A DNA stretch of 52,160 nucleotides from Acidimicrobiia bacterium. GTDB lineage: Bacteria > Actinomycetota > Acidimicrobiia > Acidimicrobiales > Poriferisodalaceae. A model generated the notes under the pieces. The model had not been told where the DNA came from and did not search any database. It saw only the letters and a list, made by a program, of their open reading frames with translations. The first letter of the stretch is position 1. Every line of letters starts with the position of its first letter. A program made the position numbers and the translations under genes. Of the stretch, positions 17,073 through 24,087 are shown one piece after another. The DNA is taken from NCBI GenBank assembly GCA_022826045.1, contig JAJDVQ010000071.1, positions 1 to 52,160 on the forward strand, in the 5' to 3' direction.

Positions 17073-19526
17073 ATGAGCCTGCCCGAATCGACGCGAGTCG
17101 CGATCATCGGCGGCGGCATCTGCGGCGCCAGCCTGCTGTATCACCTCGCCCATGAGGGCTGGACCGACACGCTGCTCATCGAGAAGGGCGAGCTGACCTC
17201 GGGCTCCACCTGGCACGCCGCCGGCCAGGTGACCCATTCGGTGTCCGGCTACACGCTGGCGGCCATGCGTCGCTACGCCTGCGAGCTGTACGACGCCCTG
17301 CCTGCGGAGTCCGGCGTGGCGACGACGTGGCACCGCAGCGGCAGCTTCCGGATCGCCTATCACGACGAGGAGGTGGACTGGCTGCAAGCGCAGCTCGGGC
17401 TGGCGGACTACGTCGGCAACGAGATGCACTGGGTCGGTCCCGAGTTCATCGCCGAGCTGCACCCCTTCTTCGACACCTCCGAAGCGCAGGGCGCAGTGTG
17501 GACGCCCAATGACGGCCACGTCGATCCCACCGGCGCCACCAATGCGCTGGTGGCGGTTGCCCGGAAGCTGGGTGCCGCCGTGAGCCGGCACAACCGTGTC
17601 GTCGACATCGGGCGGCGGGCCGACGGCACTTTCGACGTCGTCACCGAGGCGGGCACGGTTCACGCCGAACACGTCGTGAACGCAGCCGGCTGCTACGCCC
17701 ACCAGGTGGCGCAGATGGTGGGGCTGGCGGTGCCGATGGCCAACGCGCTGCACTCGTACTTCGTGACCACCCCGGTGGCCGAGTTCGCGGCGCTCGAACG
17801 CGAACTGCCGGTGGTGCGCGACGACTACGTCTCGGGCTACATCCGCCAGGAGCAGGACGCCGGGCTCATCGGCATCTACGAGCAGCGCAACGCCGAGTCG
17901 GTCTGGGCGGACGGGCCCGGCTGGGACTTGGAGAACCCGCTGTTCGACGCCGACTACGACCGGGTCGGGCTGTGGCTGGAGCGCGCCTTCGAGCGGGTGC
18001 CGATCCTGGCCGACCACGGCATCCGCCGAGTCGTCCGCGGCGCGATCGCGCACACACCCGACGGCGATCCGCTCATCGGTCCCTCGGGTGTGCCGAACTT
18101 CTGGCAGTTCGCCGGTGTGCAGGTGGGTCTGGCCGACGGGCCAGGACTGGGCCGCGAGCTGGCGCGCTGGATGGTGCACGGCGAGACCGACCTGAGCCTG
18201 CGCAGCTACGACGCCCGGCGCTTCGGCTACATCGAGCCGGGCGACGTGGCCGCCTACGGACGCATCAAGGGCACCGAGGACTACGAGTTCCGCCACCAGA
18301 CCCCGCTGCCTGGGCTGGAGCGGCCCGAGGCCCGGCCCTACCGCAGCTCGCCGGTGCTCGGCGCGCTGTCCGATGCGGGCGCGGTTTTCACCCAGGTGTA
18401 CGGCTGGGAGCGGCCCAAGTGGTTCCCCGGCGCCGCTGGGCTGCCCCAGCGCGACGTGGTCTCGTTCCGCCACACCGACTGGTTCGAGGTGGCCGCTGCC
18501 GAGGCCGCGGCGGTGCGCGAGCGGGTCGGCATCATCGATTCGACGGCGTTCGCCAAGTTCGACCTGATCGGGCCGGACGCAGCGGCTGTCTTGGACCGGC
18601 TGACCACCAACCGGCTGCCGTCGAACGGCCGCATGTCGCTCACGTACACCCTCACGCCGACGGGACGGATCGAAGGCGAGCTGACGGTGTCGCGGCTCGG
18701 GCCGGAGCACTTCTACCTGGTGTCGGCCGCGGTGTTCGAGCTGAAGGAGCGGGAGTTCTTCGAGACGCACTGGCCGGCCGGCGCCGACGCACAGCTGGTC
18801 ACCCGCTCGAGCGATTTGGGCGTGCTCACGCTGGCCGGGCCCCGGTCGCGGGACGTGCTGGGCGCGTGCACCGATGCCGATCTGGGCAACGATGCCTTTC
18901 GCTGGCTGTCGTGCCGTGAGATCACGGTGGCCGGGATCTCGGGAGTGCGGGCGCTTCGGGTGGGATTCACCGGCGAGCTGGGCTGGGAACTGCATGTGCC
19001 GCTCGGCCGCGTCGACGATCTGTATGGGGTGCTGAGAGATGCCGGCGAGCCGCACGGCATGGCGAATGTCGGGAATCACGCCACCGAGGGCCTGCGGATG
19101 GAGAAGCGGTACATGATCAGCCGCGACCTGACCCATGACGTCACGCCCGACGAGGCAGGCGTGGAGCGCTTCGTGAAGCCCGACAAGGGAGACTTCGTCG
19201 GGCGCGACGCACTGCTGGCCCGCCGTGCGGATGCCGCCAGCGGGAAGCGGCCGTGGCGCTGGAAGCTCGCCTACCTGGCCGTCGACACCGACGGCGCTGA
19301 AGTCGCCGGCAGCGACGCGGTGTATCGCGACGGACGCCCCGTCGGGCTGGTCACGACGGGCGCGTACGGCTTCTGGGTGGGCCAAGGCCTCGCGTTTGCC
19401 TACCTGAACCCGGCCGACGCCGAACCAGGCACTCGCTTGACGGTGCGTGTCCTCGGCGACCACCGCCCGGCGCGGGTGCTGGAGGGTCCGGTGTACGACC
19501 CCTCCTCGGAACGGTTGCACCAATGA
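17073..19526 (+). CDS. FAD-dependent oxidoreductase / aminomethyltransferase fusion (dimethylglycine/sarcosine dehydrogenase-like)
   Basis: The 817 aa protein has an N-terminal DAO-type FAD domain (RVAIIGGGICGASLLYHLAHEG at 8-29; SGSTWHAAGQVTH, with the His used for covalent FAD in relatives), a middle FAO_M-like segment (HTPDGDPLIGPSGVPNFW), and a C-terminal GcvT-like folate domain (LTTNRLPSNGRMSLTYTLT, GFTGELGWELHVP, with a C-terminal barrel). Dimethylglycine and sarcosine dehydrogenases with this layout oxidise N-methyl groups and pass formaldehyde to tetrahydrofolate. It starts 11 bases from the divergent aminotransferase frame and its stop overlaps the next ATG (ATGA). The substrate is unknown. 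Confidence 0.92.
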   Translation: MSLPESTRVAIIGGGICGASLLYHLAHEGWTDTLLIEKGELTSGSTWHAAGQVTHSVSGYTLAAMRRYACELYDALPAESGVATTWHRSGSFRIAYHDEEVDWLQAQLGLADYVGNEMHWVGPEFIAELHPFFDTSEAQGAVWTPNDGHVDPTGATNALVAVARKLGAAVSRHNRVVDIGRRADGTFDVVTEAGTVHAEHVVNAAGCYAHQVAQMVGLAVPMANALHSYFVTTPVAEFAALERELPVVRDDYVSGYIRQEQDAGLIGIYEQRNAESVWADGPGWDLENPLFDADYDRVGLWLERAFERVPILADHGIRRVVRGAIAHTPDGDPLIGPSGVPNFWQFAGVQVGLADGPGLGRELARWMVHGETDLSLRSYDARRFGYIEPGDVAAYGRIKGTEDYEFRHQTPLPGLERPEARPYRSSPVLGALSDAGAVFTQVYGWERPKWFPGAAGLPQRDVVSFRHTDWFEVAAAEAAAVRERVGIIDSTAFAKFDLIGPDAAAVLDRLTTNRLPSNGRMSLTYTLTPTGRIEGELTVSRLGPEHFYLVSAAVFELKEREFFETHWPAGADAQLVTRSSDLGVLTLAGPRSRDVLGACTDADLGNDAFRWLSCREITVAGISGVRALRVGFTGELGWELHVPLGRVDDLYGVLRDAGEPHGMANVGNHATEGLRMEKRYMISRDLTHDVTPDEAGVERFVKPDKGDFVGRDALLARRADAASGKRPWRWKLAYLAVDTDGAEVAGSDAVYRDGRPVGLVTTGAYGFWVGQGLAFAYLNPADAEPGTRLTVRVLGDHRPARVLEGPVYDPSSERLHQ

Positions 19527-20617
19527 GCTCGACGACCATGCGGGCAGCGCTGCTGGTGGGCCACGGCGGGCCCGAGATGCTGCAGGTGCGCGATGACGTG
19601 CCGATCCCGGTGCCCGGTCCCGACGACGTGCTCATCGCAGTGGCGGCGTGCGGCATCAACAACACCGACATCAACACGCGGGTCGCCTGGTACAGCAAGT
19701 CGGTGACAGCGGCGACGTCGGGTGAGGGATACGCCGACGCAGATGCCGCGGATTCCACCTGGGGCGGCCGGGGCGTGGAGTTTCCCCGCATCCAGGGCGC
19801 CGATGTGGTGGGACGGGTGGTTGCCGCCGGAGAGCGTGCCGATGCGGCACTCGTGGGGCGGCGGGTCATGGTGGAGCCGTGGTTGAAAGACCCTGCCGAC
19901 CCGACTGATCGCAGCAAGGCGCGCTACCTCGGCAGCGAGATCGACGGCGGCTTCGCCGAGTTCGTTGCAGTGCCGGCCGTGAACGTGTACCCGGTCGAAT
20001 CCGATCTGACTGATGCCGAGCTGGCGACCTTCGCCTGCGCCTCCTCGACGGCCGAGCACATGCTCCAGCGCATCGGCCTTGCAGCAGGCCAGAGCATCGC
20101 GGTGCCCGGTGCGAGCGGCGGCGTGGGCTCGGCGGTGGTGCAGCTCGCCCGCCGGCGAGGCGCGCGGGTGGTGGCGATTGCCGGCGCTTCCAAGGCGACA
20201 CAGGTGCTCGAACTCGGTGCGGATGCGGTGGTGCCGCGCCAGGGCCCTGATCACGATGTCGCGGCGGCGGTGGAAGCCAATGGCGGCCCGTTCGACGCTG
20301 TCGCCGACGTGGTGGGCGGCGATGCCGTGGGGCTGTGGCTCGACGCACTGGCAGGCCGCGGGCGCTATGTCACCTCCGGCGCCATCGCCGGACCCATGGT
20401 GAAGGTGGATCTGCGGACGGTGTACCTCAACGACCTGGAGCTGTTCGGCGCCACGATCTACGGGCCGGGGCTCTTTGCCGACCTGGTGGGCTACATCGAG
20501 CGAGGAGAGATCCGCTCGGTGCTCGGCGGCACGTTTGCCCTCGAGCGCATCCGCGAGGCGCAGGAGGCCTTCGTGCGCAAGGAGCACTTCGGCAATCTGG
20601 TGATCACCCTGTCGTGA
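19523..20617 (+). CDS. Zinc-independent MDR alcohol dehydrogenase / quinone-oxidoreductase-like protein
   Basis: This 364 aa member of the medium-chain dehydrogenase superfamily has a GroES-like N-terminus (VPIPVPGPDDVLIAVAACGINNTDIN) and a Rossmann NAD(P) site AVPGASGGVGSAVVQLARRRGARVVAI (about 194-220). The catalytic-zinc Cys is replaced around CGINNTD (Asn where Cys-x-x-Asp zinc enzymes have their metal set), and the structural-zinc four-Cys lobe is absent, so it is probably a quinone-oxidoreductase-type enzyme. It is translationally coupled to the FAD/GcvT gene by ATGA. Its TGA stop overlaps the 3' end of the convergent tRNA-Thr gene. Confidence 0.9.
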   Translation: MSSTTMRAALLVGHGGPEMLQVRDDVPIPVPGPDDVLIAVAACGINNTDINTRVAWYSKSVTAATSGEGYADADAADSTWGGRGVEFPRIQGADVVGRVVAAGERADAALVGRRVMVEPWLKDPADPTDRSKARYLGSEIDGGFAEFVAVPAVNVYPVESDLTDAELATFACASSTAEHMLQRIGLAAGQSIAVPGASGGVGSAVVQLARRRGARVVAIAGASKATQVLELGADAVVPRQGPDHDVAAAVEANGGPFDAVADVVGGDAVGLWLDALAGRGRYVTSGAIAGPMVKVDLRTVYLNDLELFGATIYGPGLFADLVGYIERGEIRSVLGGTFALERIREAQEAFVRKEHFGNLVITLS

Positions 20618-20689
20618 GCCCGAGGTGGGAATCGAACCCACAACCCCCGCTTTACAAGAGCGGTGCTCTGGCCGTTGAGCTACTCGGGC
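20617..20689 (-). tRNA. tRNA-Thr (anticodon UGU)
   Basis: A complete 73-base cloverleaf: acceptor GCCCGAG/CTCGGGC with discriminator U, D-arm GCTC...GAGC, anticodon stem CCGCT/AGCGG with loop CTTGTAA (anticodon TGT), and T-arm GTGGG-TTCGATT-CCCAC. CCA is not encoded. The discriminator base coincides with the last base of the opposing dehydrogenase stop codon. Confidence 0.97.
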
Positions 20690-20722
20690 GCCGGTCCCAG
20701 CGTATGGGCGGCACTCCGGACT

Positions 20723-21646
20723 TCAGGGCGCAGAGGCTGAGCCGCGGGCGCGGGCGATGTCGAACAGGGCCACGGCTGCAGCGGCAGCCACGTTGAGCGA
20801 TTCGATGCGACCGAGCACCGGGATCGACACCACCTGATCGCACCGGCGCTCCACCAGCGCCGACAGGCCGCGTCCCTCGGCGCCCAGCACCAGCACCAGC
20901 GGCTCGTCGCCGACCCGCAGCGATTCGAGCCCGTCCGGTGCGTAGCCGTCGAGACCGATGGCCCACAGGCCGTCGTCGCGGAGCTTGGCGAGTGCAGCGG
21001 GCAGGCCGCCGACCAAGGCGATGGGCAGGTACTCGATGGCGCCCGCGGCGGCCTTCACGGCGGCCGGCGTGAGGTTGGCCGAACGGTGGCTGGTGAGCAC
21101 GACACCGGTGGCGCCGGCGACCTCTGCGGTGCGCAGGATGGCGCCGAGATTGCCCGGGTCGGTGACGCCGTCGGTGGCCACGACGAGCGGCAGCGTGTTC
21201 CCTGCAGGTTTGGCCAGCTCTTCCAACGGCACGGGCTGAACGGCAGCGGCCTTGGCGATCACGCCCTGCGGTGCGGCGGTGAGCGCTGCCTCGTCCAGCT
21301 TGCGGCGGGTGACCTCGCGCACCGGCACCCGCCGGTCGCCGGCGAGGTCGACGATCTCGGCCAGCGTGGCCGCCGAGTGCGCGTCCTCGGAGATCAGCAC
21401 CTCGTGCACCTTGCGCTTGCCGGCCCGCAGCAGCTCGCGCACCGCCTGCCGGCCTTCCACGTGATCCCCGCCAAGACCCTTCGGCCGAGACTGCGGCCGA
21501 CCAGCCTGTGCCTGATTCGCGGCGCCCCGCTGCTGTCTCCCGTGTCCGCGACCTGGAGAACGATTGCTGCGCTCGCTGCGTTGGGGAGCAGACCCCCGCC
21601 CGCGGCGTGAAGGAGCGCCGCGCCGCTCGCCCCGTTCTGCGCTCAT
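20723..21646 (-). CDS. rlmB: RlmB/TrmH-family 2'-O-ribose RNA methyltransferase
   Basis: The SpoU (SPOUT) fold enzyme probably methylates G2251 of 23S rRNA. After a basic, disordered N-terminus of about 55 residues (RGERRGAPSRRGRGS, QQRGAANQAQAG) come the substrate-binding L30e-like part (DHVEGRQAVRELLRAGKRKVHEVLI) and the three SPOUT motifs: ATDGVTDPGNLGAILRTAEVAGATGVVL, VLVLGAEGRGLSALVERRCD, and IPVLGRIESLNVAAAAAVALFDIAR (the knot). The ATG at 21646 overlaps the ispF stop by four bases. tRNA-Thr follows 33 bases after its stop on the same strand. In other actinobacteria cysS often lies between ispF and rlmB; it is missing here. Confidence 0.94.
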   Translation of the reverse strand: MSAERGERRGAPSRRGRGSAPQRSERSNRSPGRGHGRQQRGAANQAQAGRPQSRPKGLGGDHVEGRQAVRELLRAGKRKVHEVLISEDAHSAATLAEIVDLAGDRRVPVREVTRRKLDEAALTAAPQGVIAKAAAVQPVPLEELAKPAGNTLPLVVATDGVTDPGNLGAILRTAEVAGATGVVLTSHRSANLTPAAVKAAAGAIEYLPIALVGGLPAALAKLRDDGLWAIGLDGYAPDGLESLRVGDEPLVLVLGAEGRGLSALVERRCDQVVSIPVLGRIESLNVAAAAAVALFDIARARGSASAP

Positions 21647-22152
21647 TGCTGGCGTCCGACAACTACGAGCGCCACGGCATGAGCCACGATGCCGCCGGCA
21701 TTGCCCAGCCCTTCGGTGCGCCTGCCACAGACCGTCACCGGTCCGCCGGCTGCGCCGCTGAGCCGCTCCTGCATCTGACCACGATGCGGGGCGATCATCG
21801 GCCGATCGCAGATGACCGTGCAGTCGGCATTCGCCAGCATCCAACCGCCCTCCGCGAGCAGCGCCGAGACCTGCCGCAGCATCTCGATGCTGTCAGCACC
21901 CCGCCAGCGCTCATCGCTGTCAGGAAACTGCGTGCCGATGTCGCCGAGCCCCGCAGCACTCAACATCGCATCGATCACCGCATGAGCAACAACATCGGCA
22001 TCGCTGTGACCCACCAACGGCAGTTCACCCGGAAACCGAACCCCGCCCAGCACCAGTATCCGCCCCGAAGCATCGGCATCGGCAAACGGATGGGCGTCAT
22101 ACCCATGCCCCACCCGCATCGCCGGTCCAGCCCCGCCGTCAGCAGCACTCAC
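21643..22152 (-). CDS. ispF: 2-C-methyl-D-erythritol 2,4-cyclodiphosphate synthase (IspF)
   Basis: IspF makes MEcPP in the MEP isoprenoid pathway. Metal ligands are clear: RVGHGYDAHPF (D-x-H) and PLVGHSDADVVAHAVIDAML, plus GDIGTQFPDSDERW. At 169 aa it is of normal size. The C-terminal CDP-binding stretch is odd: usual IspF reads 'KATTTE.LGF.GR.EGIAA', but here it is VCGRRTEGLGNAGGIVAHAV, keeping Thr-Glu but losing Lys, Phe and Arg and a few residues. It lies 11 bases after ispD and overlaps rlmB. Third-codon-position composition changes within this gene (see findings). Confidence 0.93.
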   Translation of the reverse strand: MSAADGGAGPAMRVGHGYDAHPFADADASGRILVLGGVRFPGELPLVGHSDADVVAHAVIDAMLSAAGLGDIGTQFPDSDERWRGADSIEMLRQVSALLAEGGWMLANADCTVICDRPMIAPHRGQMQERLSGAAGGPVTVCGRRTEGLGNAGGIVAHAVALVVVGRQQ

Positions 22153-22163
22153 GCCAGTTGACG

Positions 22164-22850
22164 CTAGAGCCCGTCGCCCGAGCCGCGGCCACCCAGCAGC
22201 GCCTCCACCACCACAAGATCCGCGGCAGTAGTGACCTTGTGCGCGGCCGCCTCGCCCGGCACCGCCATCACGGCGCCCCCCGCAGCCTCCACCAGCGCAG
22301 CATCGTCAGTGGCCTCAGGCGCCCCGGCATGCGCCGCCACCAGCACCTCCCGCCGAAACGCCTGCGGCGTCTGCACCCCGAACAACCCCGAACGATCCAC
22401 CGTCCCAGCAACAACTCCCCCCGAGTCACCCCACTCCGGCACCCGCTTCAGCGTGTCGCTGACCGCCAGCGCCGGCACAGCAGCATCAACCCCACCCCGA
22501 ACAGCAGCAATCACGCGCTCGAACAACCCCACCGAAGCCCCCGGCCGAGCAGCGTCATGACAAACCACCACATCAACATCGTCAGGAACGGTCGCCAACC
22601 CAGCCCGAACAGACCCCGACCGAGTCCCCCCACCCGCGACAATCACATCGACACCGGTGTACTGCCCCTCGACCATCGACGGCGCAACGACCAGCGTCAC
22701 CCCATCACAAGCCACGCCAGCGGCCTCAACGCTCCAAACAACCATCGAGCGCCCAGCAACCGGCACCATCACCTTGGAAGCGCCGTCAGCCCCCGAACCG
22801 AACCGAGTCCCCGCCCCGGCGGCCAACACGATCGCCCAAGTCCGAGCCAC
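22164..22850 (-). CDS. ispD: 2-C-methyl-D-erythritol 4-phosphate cytidylyltransferase (IspD)
   Basis: IspD couples MEP to CTP. The 228 aa protein has the nucleotide-binding AIVLAAGAGTRFGSGADGASKVMVPV (7-32), the GGGTRSGSVRAGL turn, VVVCHDAARPGAS (Asp metal ligand), and the C-terminal FGVQTPQAFRREVL ... ATDDAALVEAAGGAVMAVPG block. It starts with GTG at 22850. It forms a unit with ispF and rlmB. Codons end in G or T much more often than in neighbouring genes, so the plus strand looks strikingly C- and A-rich across it. Confidence 0.95.
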   Translation of the reverse strand: MARTWAIVLAAGAGTRFGSGADGASKVMVPVAGRSMVVWSVEAAGVACDGVTLVVAPSMVEGQYTGVDVIVAGGGTRSGSVRAGLATVPDDVDVVVCHDAARPGASVGLFERVIAAVRGGVDAAVPALAVSDTLKRVPEWGDSGGVVAGTVDRSGLFGVQTPQAFRREVLVAAHAGAPEATDDAALVEAAGGAVMAVPGEAAAHKVTTAADLVVVEALLGGRGSGDGL

Positions 22851-22868
22851 CCACCAAGTCTGCCCCCA

Positions 22869-23076
22869 TCAAGGACACCACGAGACAAAGGCTGGAGAGG
22901 ACAACGGCACCCGCGCGCAGTCATCAAGCACCCGTCAAGAGCACCACGAGACGAGGGCTGGGGAGGGCAGTGGTGCCCGCGCGCAGTTATGAAGCGCCCC
23001 AAGCACCCCCAACTCGCCCACGAAGCGCTTCATCTGTTTGAAGCACGGGTGCCACTGCCCTCCCCTGCCCGGCACC
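22869..23076. repeat. Tandem plus inverted intergenic repeat between lppM-like gene and ispD
   Basis: Two direct units of about 64 bases (22869-22932 and 22935-22998) share CACCACGAGAC, GGCTGG.GAGG and CCCGCGCGCAGT; they differ at roughly a fifth of positions. A third unit (23021-23076) is inverted: CCACTGCCCTCCCC at about 23052 pairs with GGGGAGGGCAGTGG at about 22960, so a long stem-loop is possible. The block fills most of the 243-base gap. It encodes nothing recognisable and is probably a small mobile intergenic repeat or a processing/termination structure. Confidence 0.7.
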
Positions 23077-23093
23077 CAGAAGCCCAAGCGCAA

Positions 23094-23906
23094 CTAACGG
23101 AAGGTGAGCCCGCGCCGGCGCCGCCGACCCCGAAGAGCAACAACAAGCACGACCAAGACGATCAAACCAAGAACAACCCACCAGACCACCGCAATCCGGG
23201 TGCCCCGAGAAGCCCGCTCAGCCAACCGCTCAGCCTCCCCCTCAGCCGCAGCCAGCTCAGCATCCAGCAGCTCACCCGAAACAAGCAGCTCCCGAACACC
23301 CCCAGAGTTCAACGTCATCACGCCGTCCACAGGCAAGCTCCCCGCCCCCTGAGGAACCGTCGCCCGCACCACCAGCGTCACCAGCTCGTCAAGCGGCGCC
23401 CCCGCCCGCGCCTCGATCTCAGGTATCGGCAACCCGAACAGCTCGCCTTCCAGCGCATCAGCAGTAGCCGGATTCACGAGCCCGGCAACCGGCCGGTCCA
23501 AGCCGACGGTCACGGTCAGGTCGTACCTCACGTGCGTCCCGTCGCGCGAGCCGACGAACGTCGCTGACCGGAACAATCCCGCAGAGCCATCCGCCGGCCG
23601 GTCGATCTCTGCGAGCACCGCTGCCAACTCGGCAGGCGAGGAGAAGCGCTTGGATGCCACCACCCGGAGACGCTCGCCCGCAGGCGTCTGCTCGCCGTAC
23701 TGCCGGACGTCCCACCCGACCAGGCCGTCGGTCACGATGAGCTCGCCCAGGTCGGGCACCCATCGCATGACCTCTTCGTCGAACGTGATCTCAACGGTGA
23801 CCTTGCCGGCGCCGTCATGCGCGATGTCGATGTCGACGACGATGTCCGCCCGGCAGCCCGCCGCCATCACCAGCACGGCGACGCCTGCCAGCGCAGCGCA
23901 CAGCAT
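23094..23906 (-). CDS. LppM-like lipoprotein with C-terminal membrane helix
   Basis: The 270 aa precursor begins MLCAALAGVAVLVMAAGC, a lipoprotein signal with lipobox MAAGC (Cys18 the lipidation site). The exported domain (ADIVVDIDIAHDGAGKVTV, repeated charged beta strands, ELIVTDGLVGWDV) resembles the LppM domain of actinobacterial lipoproteins (mycobacterial LppM acts in phagosome trafficking). A C-terminal helix WWVVLGLIVLVVLVVAL and RRRRR tail anchor it. The frame is open to 24017, but that extension is encoded by a dispersed intergenic repeat, so the ATG at 23906 is preferred. It is surrounded by repeats on both sides within the clpC-to-ispD array. Confidence 0.78.
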   Translation of the reverse strand: MLCAALAGVAVLVMAAGCRADIVVDIDIAHDGAGKVTVEITFDEEVMRWVPDLGELIVTDGLVGWDVRQYGEQTPAGERLRVVASKRFSSPAELAAVLAEIDRPADGSAGLFRSATFVGSRDGTHVRYDLTVTVGLDRPVAGLVNPATADALEGELFGLPIPEIEARAGAPLDELVTLVVRATVPQGAGSLPVDGVMTLNSGGVRELLVSGELLDAELAAAEGEAERLAERASRGTRIAVVWWVVLGLIVLVVLVVALRGRRRRRGLTFR

Positions 23907-23949
23907 GCGCCGCCGCGGGTTGTGACGAGCGTCGGAGGCTGAGCCGGCA

Positions 23950-23999
23950 GGCGAAGCCGGGGCCCGAGCGGCCCGTGAGCGACAGCGAACAAGAGCGGG
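23950..23999. repeat. Dispersed intergenic repeat, copy 1
   Basis: The 50 bases from GGCGAAGCCG to CAAGAGCGGG are identical, apart from one base, to 28685-28734. Similarity continues more loosely for about 40 bases on the right (GTGCG..AAC.AGAAGG-like text). It lies between clpC and the lppM-like gene and contains CGGGGCCCGAGCGGCCCG, a self-complementary GC core. Confidence 0.85.
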
Positions 24000-24087
24000 G
24001 AGCAAATGGTGCGACAACAGGAGGCCAGCTATCTGCGCGGCGTCTCACGTTCGGGCGAACCGCACGCAGGCATTCGCCGGGACACGC

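Noticed and set aside
16893..19523. 876-codon minus-strand open frame opposite the FAD/GcvT gene
   Set aside because: The opposite strand carries clear FAD and GcvT motifs; this frame has an Arg/His/Gly/Gln-rich shadow composition and no domain.
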